A stretch of DNA of 34,686 nucleotides from Clostridiales bacterium (lineage in GTDB: Bacteria; Bacillota; Clostridia; Saccharofermentanales; Saccharofermentanaceae): the NCBI GenBank assembly GCA_017509245.1, contig JAFWQC010000057.1, positions 1 to 34,686 of the forward strand. The letters are read 5' to 3'. Both the position numbers and the translations under genes were made by a program. Of this stretch, positions 15,680 through 22,654 are shown piece after piece. How positions within the stretch are numbered: position 1 is the first letter of the stretch; each line of letters begins with the position of its first letter. The notes under the pieces are model-generated. The model was not told the origin of the DNA. It worked only from the letters and a program-made list of their open reading frames with translations, and did no database searches.

Positions 15680-16306
15680 TCAGGCAATGAGCTGATCCTT
15701 TAATGCTTCTTCGAATTCGCCAAGGTTAGCGCATGCGATGATCTCTGCATTGTCTTCGAGCAGGATCTCGTCCTCGCCCCTTACGAGAACCGTCATGGGC
15801 ACGCCCATCTTGCGGAGAAGGATGAGCTGGTATTCCTTGGAAGTCTCACTTGAGAGATATTTGCAAAGAAGTCTTAAGACCTGCTTTGCGTCCTCAAGAT
15901 AGATTCCCGAAAGCTTCATGAGGTGATCGATTACATACATAGCGAAAACATCATTGAAGTCCAGAAGATCCTTCATGGGAAATACTGAAGTAAAAGCGGT
16001 AATGGACATTCTGCCTACGATCTCGAGGTCCTTGAAATCCTGCATGGGAATCTTGAAGCTCTCTACGTTGGCAGAGAATAATTCCTGCATCTGATCTACG
16101 GAAAGCTCGCTCTTAAGATCCTTAATGCGTGCGATCCTTGCTGTTATCTTCTCTTCAGGGAAGAATGTTGCCTGACCGATCTCTGTTGCCTTGTGGATAA
16201 ACCAGCTCTCGGGAATGAGACCCTGGCGCTTCCAGCGGTAAAGTGTTCCGTATGAGATTCCTTCCTTCATGAGCAAGTCTTTTTTGGAAATAAGCTTGTC
16301 GTCCAT
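15680..16306 (-). CDS. YhbD-like DUF4004 protein, MerR-type N-terminus
   Basis: 208 residues. The N-terminus ISKKDLLMKEGISYGTLYRWKRQGLIP is a MerR-like helix-turn-helix, followed by the family hallmark ESWFIHKATEIGQATFFPEEKI seen in Bacillus YhbD. The middle is helical (SELSVDQMQELFS) and the C-terminal half has an alternating hydrophobic pattern, possibly a ligand or dimer domain. In Bacillus yhbD lies beside bactofilin genes; here the partner is an ArsR-like regulator. It probably acts as a transcription regulator, but the target is unknown. Confidence 0.8.
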   Translation of the reverse strand: MDDKLISKKDLLMKEGISYGTLYRWKRQGLIPESWFIHKATEIGQATFFPEEKITARIARIKDLKSELSVDQMQELFSANVESFKIPMQDFKDLEIVGRMSITAFTSVFPMKDLLDFNDVFAMYVIDHLMKLSGIYLEDAKQVLRLLCKYLSSETSKEYQLILLRKMGVPMTVLVRGEDEILLEDNAEIIACANLGEFEEALKDQLIA

Positions 16307-16330
16307 ATTACCGATTACCCTCTTTCTTTT

Positions 16331-16367
16331 ACTGTATACTCCGATTGTAGAATAACAATGTTACAGT
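16331..16367. promoter_or_regulatory. Inverted repeat upstream of the DUF4004 gene, possible operator
   Basis: ACTGTA (16331-16336) and TTACAGT (16361-16367) form an inverted repeat with an inner TTGT/ACAAT pairing, 25-60 bp upstream of the ATG. MerR-type regulators bind dyads in elongated promoter spacers, so autoregulation is conceivable. I could not place a convincing -35/-10 pair. Confidence 0.3.
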
Positions 16368-16427
16368 CATAAGACATAAGGATAAAAAGAAGGCAACAAA
16401 AAAGCCTGAAGCCGGATCTTCTGCCGC

Positions 16428-16454
16428 AAAAAAACTGCCCCGCTAAGGGGGCAG
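16428..16454 (-). terminator. Intrinsic terminator of the Ala/Lys-rich membrane protein gene
   Basis: On the minus strand a CTGCCCC/GGGGCAG stem (16435-16441 with 16448-16454) is followed by seven T (16428-16434). It lies 32 bp after the gene ending at 16487. Confidence 0.88.
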
Positions 16455-16486
16455 CCGTAAGAATTCAAATATTGCTTTAAGTCAGC

Positions 16487-17176
16487 TTATCCGCCGAAAG
16501 ATACCGAACCTATGACCTTATCAAAAGCCAGCAGGATACTTTCCCTGGTGTCAGGCGGAAGGCATACTCCGACGACGATGATGAGGATGAGGCAAATGAT
16601 GAATGCGATGATGTAGTAAGCGAGGATCGCCTTCTCAAAGTTCTTGACATTTCTGTTGCGGCCGGCGATCGAGAGGATCAGGGTCGCAATGAATCCGATT
16701 ACCGGGATGAAGCTTAAGAATGCGAGCCAGAAATACTTGGATGTTGATACAGGTCTGTACTGCGGAGGGCAGGCATCGATCAAAGCCTGCTGGGCTTCTC
16801 TCTTCTGTCTCTTCTTCTCAGCCTTTGCTTCAGCCTTCTCTTTCGCGATGCGGGCCTTCTCCTGTTCTTTCTCAAGAGCTGCCTGCTTCTTTGCAGCTTC
16901 CTTTGCAGCCTGCTCTTCAGCCTTCTTGGCTGCCTTAGCTGCTGCCTCTGCGTCCTTGGCTGCCTGCTTCGTTGCTTCTGCGGAAGCTGCTGCTACTGCT
17001 GCTGTTGCTGCGGCTGCCGTTGCATCCTTTGTTGCTTCAGCGGCTTTCTCGGCCTTCTCTTCTACTTTTTCCGCAGCTTTTTCAACAACGGAAACTTCTT
17101 CCTTGACTTCGTCTGCAACCTTCTCTGCTGCTTCGGTGATCTCGGGTTCAATCTTGTTTTCCAACTCGTCTGCCAT
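16487..17176 (-). CDS. Ala/Lys/Glu-rich coiled-coil protein with two C-terminal TM segments
   Basis: 229 residues, family not recognised. Residues 1-135 are extreme in composition, with Ala, Lys and Glu in helix-favouring runs (AAAATAAVAAASAEA, then KEQEKARIAKEKAEAKAEKKRQKRE). This suggests a long cytoplasmic alpha helix or coiled coil. After ACPPQYRPVSTSKYFW come a hydrophobic hairpin (about 148-170) and a second TM (about 183-207), then a short exterior tail. The ribosome binding site is AAAGGGGG about 9 bases before ATG. The plus-strand frame over the same stretch is a mirror of the composition. Confidence 0.8.
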   Translation of the reverse strand: MADELENKIEPEITEAAEKVADEVKEEVSVVEKAAEKVEEKAEKAAEATKDATAAAATAAVAAASAEATKQAAKDAEAAAKAAKKAEEQAAKEAAKKQAALEKEQEKARIAKEKAEAKAEKKRQKREAQQALIDACPPQYRPVSTSKYFWLAFLSFIPVIGFIATLILSIAGRNRNVKNFEKAILAYYIIAFIICLILIIVVGVCLPPDTRESILLAFDKVIGSVSFGG

Positions 17177-17270
17177 GTGAGAGCGCCCCCTTTAATTTGA
17201 TAAATATATTTTAACACAAGCGTCACCTTATGACACTGTGCGTGAAGTGCGGTTTTCGAGCGCGGGGAAA

Positions 17271-18908
17271 TTACTTAACGTACCAGCGGTGTCTGATGCT
17301 GTATGCTCTTACGACTCTGATAAGGCCGTCGGCGATCGCGAGGCTGCCGACGATCATCATGTATACGAGCAGCGTGTTTTCGGGCGCGAAAAGAATGTAG
17401 ATGCCGCTCAACGCCCAGATGGCGCACATTATGATCAGGAAGACGTTGTACTTTTTGTTGGAGGTCTTTTTCGCACGCGCCATGCAATTATATGAGCACG
17501 CGAAAAGCAATGCCGCGAAGATGCCGCTCGCCATGACAAAGAGCGCGCCTTCTTTGACGAACGTTATTACCGTGGTCGCAAGGAGCGCGGACGACACCGT
17601 CGCATCGACAAGGTGCGGCTGGAAATTCCAGTTGTCCTTCTTAACTTTTCTGACCGTGAGCGTAATCGATATTACCGTTGCCGCCAGGAGCAGAAGCCCC
17701 ACGAAAATGAACAGGAAATTCTCCGGAACGAGGAATATGACGAGCCCTGCGAGGATCATGGCAAGACCCTTGGCGAGGTCAGACTTTCTGAACTGGCGGA
17801 AAAGACTTGATCTTACGACCTTCTTGCCTTCGCCGTCCAGGAAAAGCTGGTCAGGCAGCGCGGCGGCCGCAAGCCTTATCACTTCGTCATCGCCCAGGAC
17901 CACATTGAGAACGCGCTCCCAGCCCTTTGTACCCTGCGCCGAGAACTGCTCGACCGTCTCGGTGTTATTCTCGCTCATCGCATCGAAAAGAGCATTTATG
18001 AGTTTCTTGCGCTTATCGATCTCGACCGAGAAAACCCAGTTATTGATGCCCGTGTTGATCCTTGCAGCGAGCGGGTCCAGACCGTCCTGCGCAATAAGCA
18101 GGTCGCCGTGGTCGATGCCCCATGAACAAAGCTCGTGCTGCTCACCCAGCGGCTTGTCGCTCTTAACGATATAGCAGTCGTCTATCTCGGGCGCGAAAAC
18201 ATTTCCTACAACTGAGAACTGCGGGATTATCCTTGTCGTCTTGGGGTTCGCCCTCTTAACGAGGTCAGTCTCCAGAACCTCAGGACAGAAGCCCGGACCG
18301 TCATTGGTATAGATGTGGTCCACCCTGTCAAACAATCCGTCAGGCAAAACGGCAGCCGCGTAAACCGCGAGATTGCCGCCCTTCGAATGGCCGCCGGTCA
18401 TGACGCTGTCAAAGGTCTCAAGGCTTTTCTCGAGATATTTTGCGGCGAGCTTTTGTGAAGAAGTGAGCGTGAAGCTCATCATGAAATCTTCCTTCCAGCC
18501 TGCGATCGTGCTGTCGGTCCCCCTGAACGCGACAAAAGCCTGACCTTTGTCAGGCTCTTTCGAAAATGTCATTGCCGAAAACTGTATTGAATCCTCTTCA
18601 TCGTAAAGATCAGTAAAAGAGGAAATATAAAGCTCACCGAACCGCTTTGAACTCGCGGCAGCTTTTACCAGCGCGGTAAAACGCTCGCTGTCATCGGGAG
18701 CCATCTTGCGGATCGAGATCCCCTGTGAAGTCAGACCCGCAACGCACTCCCTGAGCGTCATCACGCCGCCTTCCTCATTGATCCCGGGAACATCTTTCAG
18801 GTCAAGATAAGCAAGCTGGCTAAGCACGATATTATCGACTCTCGAAAAGGGTCTTCCTTCAAAGCCGGTTCCGCCTATCCAGCGGACATAGTCAGTTATG
18901 TTATCCAT
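17271..18908 (-). CDS. Mbeg1-like (DUF2974) alpha/beta hydrolase with C-terminal membrane domain
   Basis: 545 residues. The N-terminal half is a lipase-fold hydrolase: FRGTDSTIAGWKEDF (about 128-142, as in class 3-type lipases) and the nucleophile elbow GGHSKGGNLA (172-181, Ser175). TNDGPGF follows near 205. These features match the Mbeg1-like/DUF2974 group. From about residue 390 there are six hydrophobic segments in three pairs, ending in a basic tail (RHRWYVK). The protein is probably tethered with its hydrolase in the cytoplasm; the substrate is unknown. It lies 42 bp after the deacetylase gene in the same direction. Confidence 0.82.
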   Translation of the reverse strand: MDNITDYVRWIGGTGFEGRPFSRVDNIVLSQLAYLDLKDVPGINEEGGVMTLRECVAGLTSQGISIRKMAPDDSERFTALVKAAASSKRFGELYISSFTDLYDEEDSIQFSAMTFSKEPDKGQAFVAFRGTDSTIAGWKEDFMMSFTLTSSQKLAAKYLEKSLETFDSVMTGGHSKGGNLAVYAAAVLPDGLFDRVDHIYTNDGPGFCPEVLETDLVKRANPKTTRIIPQFSVVGNVFAPEIDDCYIVKSDKPLGEQHELCSWGIDHGDLLIAQDGLDPLAARINTGINNWVFSVEIDKRKKLINALFDAMSENNTETVEQFSAQGTKGWERVLNVVLGDDEVIRLAAAALPDQLFLDGEGKKVVRSSLFRQFRKSDLAKGLAMILAGLVIFLVPENFLFIFVGLLLLAATVISITLTVRKVKKDNWNFQPHLVDATVSSALLATTVITFVKEGALFVMASGIFAALLFACSYNCMARAKKTSNKKYNVFLIIMCAIWALSGIYILFAPENTLLVYMMIVGSLAIADGLIRVVRAYSIRHRWYVK

Positions 18909-18950
18909 GATAAGGCCTTTCAGGTGTAAGTGCTTGTTCCTGCCGTTTAC

Positions 18951-20351
18951 TTATCTGTTCGGTATCGAATAATAAACCGTTCCGTTCTCAAGGCCGGCGC
19001 CGTTTGTCTTAAGGATACCCATTTCTTCAACAGTTACAAGCTGGAATCCTGCATCGATAAGCGCGGGAACGATCTCCTTTGTCGCATCAGCCGTGGACTG
19101 ATAAAGATCGTGCATCAGGACGATATCGCCATCCTGGACCTTGCCGATGATCTTGTTGCAGATGGCAGTCTTGTCTCTGCTCTTCCAGTCCTGTGAATCA
19201 ACGCTCCACAAAATGATGGGGCAGTTGCAGCAAGCCTTGAGGTTGTCGTCAAATCTTCCTTCCGGAGGTCTTAAATATGTCGACGGCTTTCCGGTAACTC
19301 TTATAAGCTCATCGTCAGTCTTCTTCAGAGCTTCAGTCTGGCCTGACTGGTCAAGGTCCGTAAGTCTGCTGTGGCTGTATGTGTGGTTTGCCTGCTGATA
19401 GCCGAGCTCACCTTCACGCCTTGTGACATCCTCATTCCAGGAGATTCTGTCTCCGACAAGGAAGAATGTGCATTTCGCGCCATACTGCTCGTATGTGTCA
19501 ATGATCGAGTCAGTATACATTGACGGACCGTCATCGTATGTCAGCGCAACCATCGGCTTTGAACCGTCGATATCACGGTAAACCTTGCCGTTATCATCGA
19601 AATAATAAAGATGATTTCCGTCCGTGGCTCTCTGATTCCTTACGACCTGGCCGCCGATGAATCCGTATTTTCCGTCTTCGAGATCAACGATACCGTCAAC
19701 TCCGGCACCGGTCTGTTCATCGAAGTAATATGTGTTTCCGTCATGATCGATCCATCCGGTCGTCATAAGACCTGTCTCGCTGTCGAAAAAGTACTGCTTG
19801 CCCTCGATTACCGTAAGTCCGAGAGCAACCATGCCCGTCGCGGGATCGGCATAGTATTTACCGTCCTCATGATCGAACTCACCCTTTGCCATGTTGCCGT
19901 CGATCTTGTCGAAATAATATTTGTTGCCGTTGATCTCATACCACCCGTGAACCTGCTCGCCTGTCGACTCGTCGAAATAGCATGTTCCGGTATCCGAATC
20001 AAACCAGCCGGTCTTCATGATGCCTGTATCAGGCGCATAATATCTTGTCTTGCCGTCCACAGTCTGGAATCCGATCAGCATGATGCCTTCGCTGTCAAAC
20101 AGATACGAATTGCCGTCGATCACGGTCTCGCCTGTGGCCATATAAGTTGTCTCAGGATCGAAGTATCTTCTCGTATCATCGATCTGGACAAAGCCTGTAT
20201 AGGGCTTGCCGCTCTTATCGTAATAGCTCGTGCCCTGTTCGGTCTTTACCCAGCCTCTTTTAACGCCGAAGATCTCATAGCATGCAAAACCGCCCGCACC
20301 GATCAACAGCGCGACGATTATTATAAAAGCCATAAACTTCTTATTTTTCAT
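18951..20351 (-). CDS. Membrane-anchored polysaccharide deacetylase (CE4) with wall-binding repeats
   Basis: 466 residues from the ATG at 20351, which follows GAGGTGG by 5 bases. GTG at 20360 is the alternative. The N-terminus is a signal-anchor (FMAFIIIVALLIGAGGFACY). Residues about 33-260 contain roughly nine choline/glucan-binding-type repeats (patterns TGWFDSDTGTCYFDE, HGWYEINGNKYYFD, TTGWIDHDGNTYYFD). The CE4/NodB domain follows, with TYDDGP (271-276, metal-binding Asp), HTYSH (323-327), RPPEGRF (361-367) and LMHD (412-415). It likely deacetylates peptidoglycan GlcNAc or another surface glycan outside the membrane. The usual TFDDGP has Tyr here. Confidence 0.93.
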   Translation of the reverse strand: MKNKKFMAFIIIVALLIGAGGFACYEIFGVKRGWVKTEQGTSYYDKSGKPYTGFVQIDDTRRYFDPETTYMATGETVIDGNSYLFDSEGIMLIGFQTVDGKTRYYAPDTGIMKTGWFDSDTGTCYFDESTGEQVHGWYEINGNKYYFDKIDGNMAKGEFDHEDGKYYADPATGMVALGLTVIEGKQYFFDSETGLMTTGWIDHDGNTYYFDEQTGAGVDGIVDLEDGKYGFIGGQVVRNQRATDGNHLYYFDDNGKVYRDIDGSKPMVALTYDDGPSMYTDSIIDTYEQYGAKCTFFLVGDRISWNEDVTRREGELGYQQANHTYSHSRLTDLDQSGQTEALKKTDDELIRVTGKPSTYLRPPEGRFDDNLKACCNCPIILWSVDSQDWKSRDKTAICNKIIGKVQDGDIVLMHDLYQSTADATKEIVPALIDAGFQLVTVEEMGILKTNGAGLENGTVYYSIPNR

Positions 20352-20450
20352 TTCTACCACCTCTTATCTATTCCTGAAAAATCCCCAAATAAGTGTATCA
20401 CAGGGCATACTACCCTTGTGGAACAATTGTGTTACAGAATAGGCACAAGT

Positions 20451-20897
20451 TCACTTGCCCCTGGCCTCCTTAAGAAGGCTCTTCAAAAGCAGATATCTCT
20501 CGTATTTCTCCTCTTTCGCAAAGTGCGTCTCACGGCTCTGCGGGTTGCTGTCATCAAACACAAGGCTTGATGCCTCATCACCGAACTGCTCGATCGTCAG
20601 GTCATACTGCCTGCCGCCGATAACGTTATAGCAGTGGTAATTTCCGCCGGGTCTCAATATCCCGTATACCTCGCCCCCGAAAATATCCTGCACGAGGAAC
20701 GCCGTAATGGAGCACTGCCCCAAAGTCTTGTTGCTCTCACTCCAATCATCCCTCATCCTGGGCGTACAAGTCTCCACCCTCCAGATGCCGTCAGACAGGA
20801 CATCAAACAGATCATTCAGCGAGTCCAGCCTGTATCCGCTGTCTGCAAGCGGCTTGACCGTCCCTGCTGTCTCATGTCCCAGATACTTATATTCCAT
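20451..20897 (-). CDS. YunG-like protein
   Basis: 148 residues matching the Bacillus YunG family: GIWRVETCTPRMRDDW near residue 40 and LGQCSITAFLVQDIFGGEVYG, then GGNYHCYNVIGG and QYDLTIEQF. The Cys of GQC and the downstream His of YHCYN recall a cysteine peptidase or transglutaminase-like arrangement, but no activity is established. The ribosome binding site GGAGAA lies 5 bases before ATG. It lies 99 bp upstream of the deacetylase gene. Confidence 0.78.
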   Translation of the reverse strand: MEYKYLGHETAGTVKPLADSGYRLDSLNDLFDVLSDGIWRVETCTPRMRDDWSESNKTLGQCSITAFLVQDIFGGEVYGILRPGGNYHCYNVIGGRQYDLTIEQFGDEASSLVFDDSNPQSRETHFAKEEKYERYLLLKSLLKEARGK

Positions 20898-20984
20898 ATA
20901 ATTCTCCGTCTTTAGTGTTTCTCCGTTTTAACTGCCGTATGATACGCGCTTCGTAAAAGACTTGCAAATTTCCTTTCTCCTCCC

Positions 20985-21113
20985 GTCAGGCTTTTCGAGG
21001 CTTCCCGGGAAGCTAAGGCCGGTCAGGCTGCGCACCTGTAAAAGCAGTATTCCAGGCAGATCAGGCCGGTCAGGCTTTTCGAGGCTGCGAACCGGATAAA
21101 AGCAGTATTCCAG
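20985..21113. repeat. Mosaic direct repeats in a gene-free region
   Basis: Three exact word pairs are intermixed: GTCAGGCTTTTCGAGGCT at 20985 and 21069, AGGCCGGTCAGGCT at 21016 and 21063, and TAAAAGCAGTATTCCAG at 21039 and 21097. The arrangement suggests repeated slippage or recombination. The rest of 20898-21180 shows no gene. Confidence 0.8.
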
Positions 21114-21263
21114 CACTTTAGTGGGCATGCCCGCCCATTTTAACGGCGTTCATACCCACTGATTACCTGTTTTCCACATTTTAGTTTGTCCCGTGCGCGA
21201 AAATCACGCCAAAACATAGGCAAAATTCTACAATTGACGGCAAAAGCTGCAGGTGCGACCCAA

Positions 21264-21370
21264 AATGAGGCAAACGATGCGGCAGTGCCTCATTGCTGCA
21301 ACATTATTTATCGTTTATCAACAAAAAATGAGGCAACTGATGCGGGTGTGCCACATCAGTTGCCACATTT
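21264..21370. repeat. Two AATGAGGCA palindromes
   Basis: Palindrome 1: AATGAGGCA (21264-21272) with TGCCTCATT (21286-21294), 9-bp perfect arms. Palindrome 2: 17-bp arms with one mismatch (21326-21342 and 21354-21370) around an 11-base loop. They start with the same AATGAGGCA and lie 63 bp apart. They resemble the other palindromic arrays in layout but not in sequence. 21181-21263 holds only short CAAAA-type words. Confidence 0.7.
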
Positions 21371-21448
21371 CAACAGCATACCGAGTTTCCGGAATCTCTT
21401 ATAGATATGCTTAACGGCTGATTGGGGATAATCGTTATTTCCCTGCAC

Positions 21449-21475
21449 AAAAAAAGGCGGCCCGAAGGCAGCCTT
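21449..21475 (-). terminator. Intrinsic terminator of hpf
   Basis: On the minus strand AAGGCTGCC-TTCG-GGCCGCCTT (21454-21475) with a stable tetraloop is followed by seven T, 24 bp after the hpf stop. Confidence 0.9.
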
Positions 21476-21499
21476 TTGTGATCAGTTGTATTTAAAGTA

Positions 21500-22042
21500 T
21501 CAATATTCAGGTTCAAGCAGACCGTAGCCGCCGTCATATCTCTTATAAACAACGCAGACAGAATTTGTGTCACTGTCGAGGTATACGAAGAAGTCGTGGC
21601 CGAGCATCTCGAGCTGGAGGATTGCATCCTCGGATGTCATGGGCCTTAAAGCGAACTGCTTGCGCTTTGTGATCTTCTCGTCCTTCTCGTCAACGAAGTC
21701 GAAGTCAGCACCGCCGTCATCCTCGAGATAGTTTACGATTCCCGGGAAATCCTTCTTTCTCTTGAGGAACTTGGTCTTTTGTCTTCTGATCTGAGATTCG
21801 AGCTTGTCGACTGTTCTGTCAACTGCTGTCAGGATATCCTCATCAACTGCTTCAGCTCTTAAGATCCTGCCGTCGAATTTCATTGTAATCTCGACTACCA
21901 TATCGGATCCTTCAGGTCTGATGCGGACATTGAGTGTACCTTCATCACCGAAGTACTTGTCAAACTTCGACATCTTGGAGGCGATCTTTTCCTCAAGTCT
22001 TGTACCGATGCGAATTCCGTTTCCCTGTGTAGTGATCTTCAT
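21500..22042 (-). CDS. hpf: Long-form ribosome hibernation promoting factor HPF
   Basis: Binds the 30S decoding region and dimerises ribosomes to 100S in resting cells. 180 residues: the N-terminal RaiA/HPF domain (IRIGTRLEEKIASKMSKFDKYFGD) is followed by a linker and the C-terminal dimerisation domain (KQFALRPMTSEDAILQLEMLGHDFFVYLDSDTNSVCVVYKRYDGGYGLLEP), whose MT/SxEEAxLQMELLGHxFFVF pattern defines the long form. It has its own promoter and terminator, so it is monocistronic. The ribosome binding site is GGAAGGGAG. Confidence 0.95.
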   Translation of the reverse strand: MKITTQGNGIRIGTRLEEKIASKMSKFDKYFGDEGTLNVRIRPEGSDMVVEITMKFDGRILRAEAVDEDILTAVDRTVDKLESQIRRQKTKFLKRKKDFPGIVNYLEDDGGADFDFVDEKDEKITKRKQFALRPMTSEDAILQLEMLGHDFFVYLDSDTNSVCVVYKRYDGGYGLLEPEY

Positions 22043-22093
22043 AAAATCACTCCCTTCCGTTTTGAAGTTTCAAAAGGCTTTGACCTTTCCTTA

Positions 22094-22122
22094 ATTATAA
22101 ACGAAGTGGGAAGTGTTTTTAA
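22094..22122 (-). promoter_or_regulatory. Candidate sigma-A promoter of hpf
   Basis: A perfect TATAAT on the minus strand (22094-22099) with TTAAAA (22117-22122) 17 bp upstream, inside the 99-bp gap between ilvN and hpf. The -35 is weak. Confidence 0.5.
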
Positions 22123-22141
22123 TTAAAATTGTATTAATTTA

Positions 22142-22654
22142 TTAATCTTCGTGTTCGGACCAGATGCTTGTGCTGCCGCGGTCGAGCGCGACGATTCCGG
22201 TACGGCACATTTCGATGATCTCGAACTTCTTCATATACTCGATGAAGGCGTCGATCTTCTGGCTGTCACCTGTTGCTTCGATGCTGATAGCCTCGTCAGT
22301 AAAATCGATTATCTTCGTGCGGAAGATGTTCGTTGCCTCAACGATATCTGCGTGCGCTTCGGATGTATTCTTGACCTTGATAAGGAGGAGCTCTCTTTTG
22401 ATACACTCTTCGCTCGAGAGGACGATGACCTTCTTTACGTTATAGAGTTTTCGAAGCTGGGAGACCACCTGGTCCTTATCTGTTTTCGCTGCCGACAAAG
22501 TGATCGTAATTCGCGAATACTCAGGTGACTCAGTCTCACCAACGGTGAGGGAGTCGATGTTGAAGCCTCTTCTCGTGAACATCGCGGTTACACGCGAGAG
22601 AACACCATACTGGTTATCAACGTAGATCGCGATGATTATCTTATCTTTCTGCAT
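22142..22654 (-). CDS. ilvN: Acetolactate synthase small (regulatory) subunit
   Basis: The valine-sensing ACT-domain subunit of acetohydroxyacid synthase (also called ilvH). 170 residues. The N-terminal ACT domain starts IIIAIYVDNQYGVLSRVTAMFTRRGFNIDSLTVGETE, which is the classic motif, and a second ACT-like half contains IIDFTDEAISIEATG. It overlaps ilvB by 14 bp. No strong terminator follows, only AT-rich dyads. Confidence 0.95.
   Translation of the reverse strand: MQKDKIIIAIYVDNQYGVLSRVTAMFTRRGFNIDSLTVGETESPEYSRITITLSAAKTDKDQVVSQLRKLYNVKKVIVLSSEECIKRELLLIKVKNTSEAHADIVEATNIFRTKIIDFTDEAISIEATGDSQKIDAFIEYMKKFEIIEMCRTGIVALDRGSTSIWSEHED

Noticed and set aside
16381..16430. A second hairpin (GAAGCCGGATCTTC region) as a small RNA.
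   Set aside because: The stem is short and imperfect, and the neighbouring terminator accounts for the signal.
17401..18174. A 257-residue plus-strand open frame.
   Set aside because: Antisense to the Mbeg1-like gene, with no ribosome binding site or family motif.
19611..20570. A 319-residue plus-strand open frame.
   Set aside because: It lies opposite the repetitive wall-binding region of the deacetylase; no known motif, and the opposite frame has full CE4 motifs.
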